From Erysipelotrichaceae bacterium (lineage in GTDB: Bacteria; Bacillota_I; Bacilli_A; Erysipelotrichales; Erysipelotrichaceae), in the NCBI GenBank assembly GCA_017614055.1, contig JAGACP010000067.1, positions 1-11,693 on the forward strand: DNA of 11,693 nucleotides. Reading direction: 5' to 3'. A program made the translations under genes and the position numbers. Below, piece after piece: positions 5,936 through 11,693 of the stretch (position 1 is the first letter of the stretch; every line of letters starts with the position of its first letter). The notes under the pieces are model-generated. The model was not told the origin of the DNA, ran no database searches, and saw only the letters and a list, made by a program, of their open reading frames with translations.

Positions 5936-6751
5936 ATGGACGTTAATAATCTGAAGAGCCATGCACTGAACATCAGAAGAAACATCGTTCAGATGGTGTA
6001 TGACGCTCAATCCGGACACCCCGGAGGATCCCTGGGCTGTGCGGACATCCTTACATATCTGTATTTCGAACAGATGAACATCGACAAAGACAACGTGGGA
6101 AGCACCGACAGAGACAGATTCGTGCTTTCCAAAGGTCACTGTTCACCTGCGCTCTATGCGGTACTGCACGAGAAAGGACTACTGGATGATGATCTCAGCT
6201 CATTCAGACAGATCGATTCCAGGCTGCAGGGTCATCCGAACATGAACTACGTCGAAGGCGTCGACATGTCCACAGGTTCCCTGGGACAGGGCGTATCGAC
6301 GGCCGTAGGCATGGCCATCGCCAACAAGCTCGACGGCAATGACAACAAAGTCTACGCTCTGGTAGGAGACGGCGAATCCGAGGAAGGAATAGTATGGGAA
6401 GCCCTGATGGCTGCGGCCCACTACAAGCTCGACAACCTATGCGTCATCTTCGACCTCAACCATCTGCAGATAGACGGCGATGTCGAAGACGTCATAGGAC
6501 CTCTGCCTCTTGCGGACAAAGCCAGAGCATTCAACGCGAAAGTCACCGAATGCGACGGAAACGACTTCGAATCCATCAAGGAAGCATTCGAATTCTTCAA
6601 GGATCAGAAAGACGCACCGACGGTCATCGTCGCAAACACCGTCAAAGGCAAAGGCGTATCATTCATGGAAAACAACTACGCATGGCACGGTTCTGCTCCT
6701 AACCAGGAACAGTATGAACAGGCAATGCAGGAACTCAAGGAGGTGGACTAA
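5936..6751 (+). CDS. Transketolase, N-terminal (TPP pyrophosphate-binding) subunit
   Basis: First half of a split transketolase, which moves two-carbon ketol units between sugar phosphates in the non-oxidative pentose phosphate pathway. The 271-residue chain carries the diphosphate-binding domain: AQSGHPGGSLGCAD at 24-37 (His28), SKGHCSPALYA at 65-75 (His68), STGSLGQG at 112-119, and the TPP/Mg motif from GDG (144-146) to Asn175 (LNHLQIDG). I chose the ATG at 5936 because GGAGG at 5923-5927 lies 8 bases before it. The in-frame ATG at 5915 is only 6 bases after the previous stop and lacks such a site. The stop and the next start share one base (TAATG), so the two halves are made together and must pair to form the active site. 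Confidence 0.95.
   Translation: MDVNNLKSHALNIRRNIVQMVYDAQSGHPGGSLGCADILTYLYFEQMNIDKDNVGSTDRDRFVLSKGHCSPALYAVLHEKGLLDDDLSSFRQIDSRLQGHPNMNYVEGVDMSTGSLGQGVSTAVGMAIANKLDGNDNKVYALVGDGESEEGIVWEALMAAAHYKLDNLCVIFDLNHLQIDGDVEDVIGPLPLADKARAFNAKVTECDGNDFESIKEAFEFFKDQKDAPTVIVANTVKGKGVSFMENNYAWHGSAPNQEQYEQAMQELKEVD
6737..6744 (+). promoter_or_regulatory. Strong Shine-Dalgarno for the second transketolase subunit
   Basis: AAGGAGGT lies within the last codons of the first subunit, 6 bases before the ATG at 6751. It fixes that start and gives both re-initiation and fresh loading, suiting a 1:1 ratio of the two halves. Confidence 0.85.
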
Positions 6752-7656
6752 TGGCTCAGGAGACCAGAAACGCCTACGGCATCAAACTTGCCGAACTCGT
6801 TGAAAAAAACAAGAACATCGTCGTCCTCGATGCGGACCTGACCAAATCGACCAAGACCATCGAAGCGAAGAAAGCAGCTCCGGAGAGACACTTCAACGCC
6901 GGCATCGCCGAAGCCAACATGATGGGCATGGCTGCCGGACTGGCCGCCAGCGGCAAGATCGCATTCGCATCTTCGTTTGCGGTCTTCGCGGCAGGAAGAG
7001 CCTTCGAGATCATCAGAAACTCTATCTGCTATCCTCATCTGAATGTCAAGGTATGTGCCACCCATGCAGGCCTCTCGGTAGGCGAAGACGGCGCATCGCA
7101 CCAGTCAGTCGAAGATGTAGGCATCATGAGAACATTGCCAAACATGCAGGTATTCGTACCGTGCGACCAGTATGAAGCTGCGGCAGTAGTAGAACATGTC
7201 GCAAACATCGACGGTCCATGCTATGTCAGACTGGGAAGAGGAAAGGTCGAAGACGTTTATAACGAAGATACAAAGTTCGACTTCACCAAAATCGATGTCC
7301 TCAGGAAAGGAAACAAAGTCGTACTGTTCGCCATGGGCCTGATGGTCCAGGAAGCCCTCAAGGCTGCCGAAGAGCTCGATGCGACGGTCGTCAACGTATC
7401 TACCCTGAAACCTCTCGATGAAGAAGGGATCAAGGAACTCCTCAGGACTCATGAAAAGGCATATGCCTGCGAGGAACACTCCATCATCGGCGGTCTGTTC
7501 TCAGCCATCTCCGAAGTGAAAGCCAAGACAGACATCACGACTCCTGTCTATCCGATAGGCATCAACGATACCTTCGGCGAATCAGGAAAAGCCAAGGATG
7601 TCCTCAAGAAATACGGACTTACCGCAGAACATATCCTGGAAGTCGTGAAAGGATAA
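6751..7656 (+). CDS. Transketolase, C-terminal (pyrimidine-binding) subunit
   Basis: Second half of the split transketolase, 301 residues, containing the TPP pyrimidine-binding domain followed by the C-terminal transketolase domain. Seen: LDADLTKST at 26-34, the TPP-activating glutamate in FNAGIAEANM (Glu54), SSFAVFAAGRAFE at 74-86, and THAGLSVGEDGASHQS at 104-119, a hallmark of transketolase/DXS pyrimidine domains with the sugar-phosphate-contacting His117. The C-terminal domain starts at about residue 185 (GNKVVLFAMG) and includes TLKPLDEEGI and EEHSIIGGLFSA. Together the halves total 572 residues against about 660 for one-piece enzymes, which is normal for split forms. DXS is less likely because DXS is one chain. 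The gene ends before the hairpin 7676-7701. Confidence 0.95.
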   Translation: MAQETRNAYGIKLAELVEKNKNIVVLDADLTKSTKTIEAKKAAPERHFNAGIAEANMMGMAAGLAASGKIAFASSFAVFAAGRAFEIIRNSICYPHLNVKVCATHAGLSVGEDGASHQSVEDVGIMRTLPNMQVFVPCDQYEAAAVVEHVANIDGPCYVRLGRGKVEDVYNEDTKFDFTKIDVLRKGNKVVLFAMGLMVQEALKAAEELDATVVNVSTLKPLDEEGIKELLRTHEKAYACEEHSIIGGLFSAISEVKAKTDITTPVYPIGINDTFGESGKAKDVLKKYGLTAEHILEVVKG

Positions 7657-7675
7657 CGATCGGTCAAGACAAAAC

Positions 7676-7701
7676 AAAAGGGTGTCGCAAGACACCCTTT
7701 T
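7676..7701. terminator. Bidirectional rho-independent terminator between the transketolase and gntR genes
   Basis: A perfect 11-base inverted repeat, AAAAGGGTGTC (7676-7686) and GACACCCTTTT (7691-7701), closed by the GNRA-type loop GCAA. A and T runs at the two ends give a U-tract on either strand, so it can end both the transketolase transcript and the converging liv-aldolase-SDR-gntR transcript. Confidence 0.93.
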
Positions 7702-7719
7702 CTTTCATCATTCGTTCCG

Positions 7720-8385
7720 TTATTTAATTCCCAGCGCATTCTCGTAGGAAGTATCGAGATGCTGGCGCATGCTGAAGATCGCTTCATCGGTATCCTTCAT
7801 CCTTATCGCTTCCAGGATCTTCCTGTGGGCATTCACCGCATCCATGCGGTGTACTTCTATCTCGAAAGTCCTGTGGCGGTAATATCTGAAAGAATTGGCC
7901 AGCAGTTCGCCGATGTCTATCAGCAGCGAGTTTCCCGTACACTTGAACAATGTTCCATGGAAAGCTTCATCACAGTCAGCCATCTTTTCCGCATTCTTTT
8001 CCTTCACGGCCTTTTCGAAACGCTTCTGCGCGTTCTCCAGCAAAGCATAATTCTCATCGCTGTAATTGGCTATGAACAGTCTTATCGCAAGTATTTCAAC
8101 GGATATCCTTATCTCCATGAAATCCCTGAGATTGTCGATGGTCAGCTTGTTTTCCTGAGGATCGGCGTTCCTTGACTTCACGTAAGTCCCGCTTCCCTTT
8201 ATGACGTCGACGACGTTCCTCGCCTGAAGCATGCTGACGGCCTCTCTGACGGTTGATCTGCTCACGTTCATCTGTTCACAAAGCTCTTTCTCGGTAGGAA
8301 GCTTGCTTCCGATCTCGAGATCATTGTCTTCGATATAACTGAGCAGATAGTCGTATACTACCTGCGACTGTCTGTTTGCCGTCAT
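7720..8385 (-). CDS. GntR-family transcriptional regulator with FCD (FadR C-terminal) ligand domain
   Basis: DNA-binding regulator, 221 residues. The N-terminal winged helix-turn-helix (about 8-70) shows IGSKLPTEKELCEQ and the recognition helix NVSRSTVREAVSML (40-53), with the wing GSGTYV at 64-69. The all-helical FCD domain follows (about 85-215) with DxxFH (Asp139, His143), His187 in AHRKIL and His209 in MRQHLD. This is the Asp/His set that holds a metal in VanR/FadR-type FCD domains, where small carboxylic acids bind. It is the last gene of the liv-aldolase-SDR unit and overlaps the SDR stop by ATGA. Its Shine-Dalgarno GGAGGAG lies within the codons for the SDR C-terminal glycines. Likely a local repressor of this operon, and therefore autoregulated. 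The ligand and operator are not visible here. Confidence 0.93.
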   Translation of the reverse strand: MTANRQSQVVYDYLLSYIEDNDLEIGSKLPTEKELCEQMNVSRSTVREAVSMLQARNVVDVIKGSGTYVKSRNADPQENKLTIDNLRDFMEIRISVEILAIRLFIANYSDENYALLENAQKRFEKAVKEKNAEKMADCDEAFHGTLFKCTGNSLLIDIGELLANSFRYYRHRTFEIEVHRMDAVNAHRKILEAIRMKDTDEAIFSMRQHLDTSYENALGIK

Positions 8386-9140
8386 AGACCTGCTCCTCCG
8401 TCTACATTGATGATAGATCCCGTCATGAAACTGTTCTCGTCTCCGGTCACAAAGAGTACAGCCTGCGCTATCTCTTCGACCGTACCGATGCGTTTCATCG
8501 GGATGTTGTTTCTGAAGATCCTGTAAGTCTCTTCCGGGTCGTCCGTTGCCTCTATCCTTTTCTCAAGAGAGGGTGAATAGACCATGCCCGGGCAGATGCA
8601 GTTGATCCTGACGCCCGTATCCGCATGATCCATGGCCATCGCCCTTGTAAGCGAGATGACCGCGCCTTTGCTGGCGGAATAAAGAGCCCTGTTCTTCGGA
8701 CCGATGAGTCCCGCTATCGAAGCTATGTTGACGATGTTTCCTCTGCCGTTTTTAAGCATATGTTCCAGAAACATCTTCGACAGGAAGAACACGCTCTTCA
8801 CATTGACATCGAACGCTTCGTCGAAATCCTTCTCGCTGAAATCAAGGACCGTCCCCGCCGGGACTATGCCTGCACAGTTTACCAGGATATCGACCTTTCC
8901 CAGTGTTCTTACTGATTCTTCATAAAGATATCTGACATCCTCCATCTTCGCCAGATCGGCTCTGATGAAAGTTGCCTTCGAATCATACTTCTCATTCAAT
9001 TCCCTGGCGACTTCCTCGCCCTTCAAAGAGGCACCGTGTATTATCACATCGGCACCGTTTTTCATGTATGATTCGGCAGTGGCCTTTCCGATCCCCGCAC
9101 TGGAACCGGTGACGACCACGTTCGTGTTGCGGTAATCCAT
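8382..9140 (-). CDS. Short-chain dehydrogenase/reductase (SDR family oxidoreductase)
   Basis: NAD(P)-dependent oxidoreductase of the classical SDR family, 252 residues. Seen: the cofactor glycine motif TGSSAGIG (11-18), VNCAG at 88-92, the structural Asn113 in DVNVKS, the catalytic Ser141 (NIASIAG), Tyr154 and Lys158 (YSASK), CPGMVYSP at 183-190, and the C-terminal GGAGL. It resembles gluconate 5-dehydrogenase and FabG-like sugar or hydroxy acid dehydrogenases; the substrate is unknown. I chose the ATG at 9138-9140. The frame stays open 43 codons further upstream, but that stretch is only the aldolase coding region read in another frame, and the glycine motif starts where SDRs normally have it. 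The start shares one base with the aldolase stop (TAATG) and has only a weak GAAG upstream, so translation depends on coupling. Confidence 0.93.
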   Translation of the reverse strand: MDYRNTNVVVTGSSAGIGKATAESYMKNGADVIIHGASLKGEEVARELNEKYDSKATFIRADLAKMEDVRYLYEESVRTLGKVDILVNCAGIVPAGTVLDFSEKDFDEAFDVNVKSVFFLSKMFLEHMLKNGRGNIVNIASIAGLIGPKNRALYSASKGAVISLTRAMAMDHADTGVRINCICPGMVYSPSLEKRIEATDDPEETYRIFRNNIPMKRIGTVEEIAQAVLFVTGDENSFMTGSIINVDGGAGL

Positions 9141-10063
9141 TACAGATGCTTCAGATTGTCCTTGGCGTATTCTACATAAGGCTTCAGGGCATTCCTGATC
9201 TGCTCGAATTCCTCTTCGGAAGCTCTGCCCAGAGGCATCAGCGCATCGCCGCAGCCTCTTCCGATGCATTCAAGGGCAGCCTTGAGCCTTCTCGGGAACT
9301 GCGAACCGGTGATGGACATCCATATGGTATAGACCATCCTCTGCAGATCCATGGCTTCCTGATATTTTCCTTCCTTGTGCAGATCCCAGATCTTCACGGA
9401 CAGTTCAGGGAACAGACCCAGGATGGCGGCGATCTCTCCGTCAGCACCCATGAGATACGTATTCTCAGGCATCTCGTCGGTAGCCGCGAAGATCAGACCT
9501 TCCTCATGACACTTCTCGTACATCGCCGCAAAACCGTCGATGCTTCCTCTTGACTGCTTGATGCCCACAAGATTCTTTATCCCTCTGAGCATCCTGTATG
9601 CGTCGTCAGGCTTCACCTCGTTCTGAGGGATGACGTTGTAGATGATGATAGGAAGATCCACCGCTTCCGATATCGCATCATAGTAACGGTAGTTGCCGTC
9701 GGCATCCGTACCGCCCAGATACTGGATAGGCGTGATCATCAGCGCATCCGCACCGGCTTCTTTCGCTTCCTTCGCAGCCTTGATCGCATCCCTGGTGGAA
9801 TGCCTGATGATGCCGGCAACGATCGGAATGTTCCTGGTGTTCTCTTCCTTGATGATCTTGATCATGAGATTCCTCTCGTCGTCATGGATGGCGCAGCCCT
9901 CTCCCGTAGATCCGCCCGGAGATATTCCGTGCACGCCCGCGTCCATGATGAACTTCGCCTGCTTCCTGAATTCCTCGGCATTGAAAGTGCCGTCGGGATT
10001 GTAGGGAGTAACCACCGGAGCGATTATTCCGTACAGATAACTGTATTGTTCTCTTTTATTCAT
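9140..10063 (-). CDS. DapA/NAL-family lyase (dihydrodipicolinate synthase-like aldolase), substrate unassigned
   Basis: A class I, Schiff-base-forming TIM-barrel enzyme of the DHDPS/N-acetylneuraminate lyase family, 307 residues from the chosen start. Seen: GIIAPVVTPYNPDG (12-25), the carboxylate-binding GGSTGEG (50-56), IIYNVIPQ with Tyr142 in the proton-relay position, and the pyruvate-binding Lys169 in VGIKQS. The arginine that true DHDPS has just after YNxP (Arg138 in E. coli, for aspartate semialdehyde) is absent: the segment reads YNVIPQNEV. So lysine synthesis is unlikely, and a keto acid aldolase or dehydratase (2-keto-3-deoxy acid, sialic acid-like, hydroxyproline-pathway) is more likely. 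The ATG at 10061-10063 has AGGTGG 5 bases upstream. A GTG at 10070-10072 would add three residues but has no ribosome site. It follows livF after one base and shares one base with the SDR start. Confidence 0.92.
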   Translation of the reverse strand: MNKREQYSYLYGIIAPVVTPYNPDGTFNAEEFRKQAKFIMDAGVHGISPGGSTGEGCAIHDDERNLMIKIIKEENTRNIPIVAGIIRHSTRDAIKAAKEAKEAGADALMITPIQYLGGTDADGNYRYYDAISEAVDLPIIIYNVIPQNEVKPDDAYRMLRGIKNLVGIKQSRGSIDGFAAMYEKCHEEGLIFAATDEMPENTYLMGADGEIAAILGLFPELSVKIWDLHKEGKYQEAMDLQRMVYTIWMSITGSQFPRRLKAALECIGRGCGDALMPLGRASEEEFEQIRNALKPYVEYAKDNLKHL

Positions 10064-10064
10064 G

Positions 10065-10787
10065 TTAACCACCTAAGTAAGCCTTTCTGATCTCATCGGA
10101 TTCGATGAGTTCGCTTGATTTGCCGCTGGTTGAGATCACGCCGTTTTCCAGTACGTATGTGCGGCTGGAGATGGACAGAGCCATGTAGGCATTCTGCTCG
10201 ACCAGAAGTATAGGTATATTCTTTTCCTTGTTGATCCTGACGATCACCTTGAACACGTCATCGACGATGACAGGCGCTAGACCCAGCGAAGGTTCGTCGA
10301 ACATGATCAGCTTCGGATCGGACATCAGACCTCTGGCTATCGCCAGCATCTGCTGCTCGCCGCCTGACAAAGAACCCGCAAGCTGCGTCCTTCTTTCCTT
10401 CAGTCTCGGGAACAGATCGAACTGCTCCTCCATCATCTTCTGCATCTCCGCCTTCGAATATGATTTCGAATAGGCACCCATCTCAAGGTTGACCTCTACC
10501 GAAAGGTCAGGGAACACGAGTCTTCCCTCAGGGACATAGACGATGCCTCTGTCCACCACCTTGTGGGTAGGAAGCTTCTGTATCTCCTCACCCTGGAAAG
10601 TTATCGTGCCCTTCTTCGGATGTCTGAGACCCATGATCGAACGCATCGTCGTCGTCTTGCCGGCGCCGTTTGATCCGATGATGGAAACTATCTCTCCGTC
10701 ATAGACATCCAGGGAAATATCGAACAGTGCCTGGACTTCGCCATAGTATACGTCGATGCCGTTCAGACTCAGTATTTTGTTTTCCAT
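10065..10787 (-). CDS. livF: Branched-chain amino acid-type ABC transporter, ATP-binding protein LivF
   Basis: One of the two ATPases that power a LIV/HAAT-family importer at the inner face of the membrane. The 240-residue length fits LivF. Seen: Walker A GSNGAGKTT at 38-46, the RGIVYVPEGRLVFPDLSVEVNL region (80-101) with PEGR, which is typical of LivF, the signature LSGGEQQ at 140-146, Walker B LIMFDEPSLGLAP at 160-172, and the switch histidine position replaced by Gln in LLVEQNA, as is normal for LivF. The start ATG follows the livG stop after one base (TAGCATG), with AAGGTG as ribosome site. Family members carry leucine, but also urea, amides, aromatic acids and other carboxylates. The enzyme genes next to it suggest the substrate here need not be an amino acid. 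Confidence 0.96.
   Translation of the reverse strand: MENKILSLNGIDVYYGEVQALFDISLDVYDGEIVSIIGSNGAGKTTTMRSIMGLRHPKKGTITFQGEEIQKLPTHKVVDRGIVYVPEGRLVFPDLSVEVNLEMGAYSKSYSKAEMQKMMEEQFDLFPRLKERRTQLAGSLSGGEQQMLAIARGLMSDPKLIMFDEPSLGLAPVIVDDVFKVIVRINKEKNIPILLVEQNAYMALSISSRTYVLENGVISTSGKSSELIESDEIRKAYLGG
10069..10074 (-). promoter_or_regulatory. Shine-Dalgarno that decides the aldolase start
   Basis: AGGTGG on the minus strand lies 5 bases before the ATG at 10061-10063, inside the last codons of livF. It favours that ATG over the in-frame GTG at 10070-10072, which overlaps the site itself. Confidence 0.7.
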
Positions 10788-10788
10788 G

Positions 10789-11562
10789 CTATTTCACCTT
10801 GTACCTTTCTCCCAGATACGCCTTGATGACTTCAGGATTGGTCTGGATCTGCTGAGGTGTACCCTCGGCTATCTTCGCACCGAAGTTCACGACCGTGATC
10901 TGATGCGATACGTTCATGACGACGTCCATGTTGTGTTCGATGAAGAACAGAGTCTTTCCTTCGGAATGTATCCTCATCAATAGATCGACGAATTCCGCTC
11001 TTTCCGAAGGGTTCAGACCTGCGGCAGGCTCGTCGAGCAGCAGCAGTTCAGGATCCATCATCAGAGCCCTTGCGACCTCCAGGACCTTCTTGTTTCCGTA
11101 AGGAAGATTCTTGACATATTCATCTTTGATGTCGGATAGTCCTACATACTCTATGAACATCTCGGCCTTCTCCTTCAGCATCTTCTCCTCTTCCATCAGG
11201 CCCTTGGGATTGATGATCGAAGGGAAAAGATCCAGTTTCGTCAGCTGATGACCGCCGACCATGACGTTCTCAAGGGCAGTCATCGTATCGTAAAGCTTGA
11301 TGTTCTGGAAAGTCCTTCCGATGCCCAGCCTTGCGATCTCATGGGTCCTGAGATTGGTTATGTCCTGGCCCTTGAAGAATATCTGACCGCTCGTCGGATG
11401 ATATACGCCTTCGATCATGTTGGTGGCAGTGGTCTTACCCGCTCCGTTTGGACCGATCAGGGCATGAATCTCATGCACCTCGACCTTCATCGAAAGATCG
11501 TTGACGGCAGTCAGACCGCCGAACTGCTTGGTTATGTTTCTAAGTTCCAGCATCGCCGTCAT
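10789..11562 (-). CDS. livG: Branched-chain amino acid-type ABC transporter, ATP-binding protein LivG
   Basis: Partner ATPase of LivF, 257 residues, the usual LivG length. Seen: Walker A GPNGAGKTT at 37-45, the Q-loop GRTFQN at 82-87, the LivG-type insertion after GGH (about 103-130), the non-canonical signature LPYGNKKVLEVARAL at 153-167 where other ABC proteins have LSGGQ, Walker B LLLLDEPAAGLNP at 173-185, and the switch His in FFIEHNMDVVM. The start ATG at 11560-11562 has AAGGAGGT 8 bases upstream, inside the end of livM. A second in-frame ATG three codons later (11551-11553) is less well placed. It follows the livM stop after one base. The stop is TAG. Confidence 0.96.
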   Translation of the reverse strand: MTAMLELRNITKQFGGLTAVNDLSMKVEVHEIHALIGPNGAGKTTATNMIEGVYHPTSGQIFFKGQDITNLRTHEIARLGIGRTFQNIKLYDTMTALENVMVGGHQLTKLDLFPSIINPKGLMEEEKMLKEKAEMFIEYVGLSDIKDEYVKNLPYGNKKVLEVARALMMDPELLLLDEPAAGLNPSERAEFVDLLMRIHSEGKTLFFIEHNMDVVMNVSHQITVVNFGAKIAEGTPQQIQTNPEVIKAYLGERYKVK

Positions 11563-11563
11563 C

Positions 11564-11693
11564 CTAAGCCACCTCCTTGCCTTTGTTCATCTTCTTCTGA
11601 ACAAATCTTACCGCCTTCTGGAAAAGCGACCACAGTCCGTCAGGAACGAAGATCGCCATCAGCAGACAGATCGAACAGAACATGACCCAGTAG
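11564..11693 (-). CDS. livM: Branched-chain amino acid-type ABC transporter permease LivM, C-terminal end (partial)
   Basis: Only the last 42 codons lie in the window. The frame begins YWVMFCSICLLMAIF, the second half of a membrane helix, followed by PDGLWSLF and a basic tail KKMNKGKEVA before the stop TAG at 11564-11566. The PxGLxGL/W-type turn after the last helix and a short positively charged cytoplasmic tail are typical of LivM permeases. The position directly before livG, with one base between, matches the order livH-livM-livG-livF seen in many bacteria. The binding protein and LivH would be further upstream, outside the window. Confidence 0.85.
   Translation of the reverse strand, partial: YWVMFCSICLLMAIFVPDGLWSLFQKAVRFVQKKMNKGKEVA

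Noticed and set aside
9141..9269. 44-residue N-terminal extension of the SDR
   Set aside because: It is the aldolase 3' coding region in another frame, is rich in Arg and Cys, and precedes the canonical SDR start with its TGxxxGIG motif at residue 11.
9140..10063. Labelling the aldolase as dapA (lysine synthesis)
   Set aside because: It lacks the arginine that binds aspartate semialdehyde and sits in a transport/catabolic operon with no other lysine genes.
1..11693. Mobile elements, CRISPR repeats, tRNA or rRNA genes
   Set aside because: I looked for transposase-like frames, direct repeats with spacers and tRNA-like cloverleaf sequences and saw none; coding density leaves no room for a large non-coding element.

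Overview
The window looks like chromosomal DNA from an anaerobic or fermentative Bacillota-type bacterium. Spacing is tight, Shine-Dalgarno sites of the AGGAGG type are common, the transketolase is split into two genes, PEP carboxykinase is of the ATP type, and all fifteen coding regions use ordinary TAA/TGA/TAG stops. An Erysipelotrichia-like host is my guess only. I found no tRNA, rRNA, insertion sequence, phage gene or CRISPR array, and no non-coding stretch above 300 bases.

Layout. (1) 1-2004, minus strand: ATP-dependent PEP carboxykinase followed with a 4-base overlap by a class I (aspartate/aromatic type) aminotransferase. The aminotransferase frame is interrupted by a TAG at 50-52 and then resumes to the window edge. 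(2) 2136-3065, plus: a monoacylglycerol-lipase-like alpha/beta hydrolase, ended by a two-way terminator at 3089-3112. (3) 3114-5354, minus: an overlapping three-gene unit of HAD phosphatase, RarA (MgsA) ATPase and holo-ACP synthase. (4) 5447-7656, plus: a flavin-reductase-domain protein, then the two transketolase halves, ended by a two-way terminator at 7676-7701. (5) 7720-11693, minus: a tightly fused operon livM (end only), livG, livF, a DHDPS/NAL-family aldolase, a short-chain dehydrogenase and a GntR/FCD regulator.

How they work together. Carboxykinase and aspartate-type aminotransferase both act on oxaloacetate, so the first unit links C4 acids, PEP and amino acids. The split transketolase serves the non-oxidative pentose phosphate pathway. 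The last unit reads as one catabolic module: an ABC importer of the branched-chain amino acid (LIV/HAAT) family, two enzymes expected to act on a keto acid or hydroxy acid, and a regulator that probably senses a small carboxylic acid. Every junction in this unit is a 1-nt gap or a 1-4-nt overlap.

Most worth a second look: the in-frame TAG in the aminotransferase; the liv-aldolase-SDR-GntR module with an unassigned substrate; and the HAD gene, whose only good -10 hexamer implies a leaderless mRNA.
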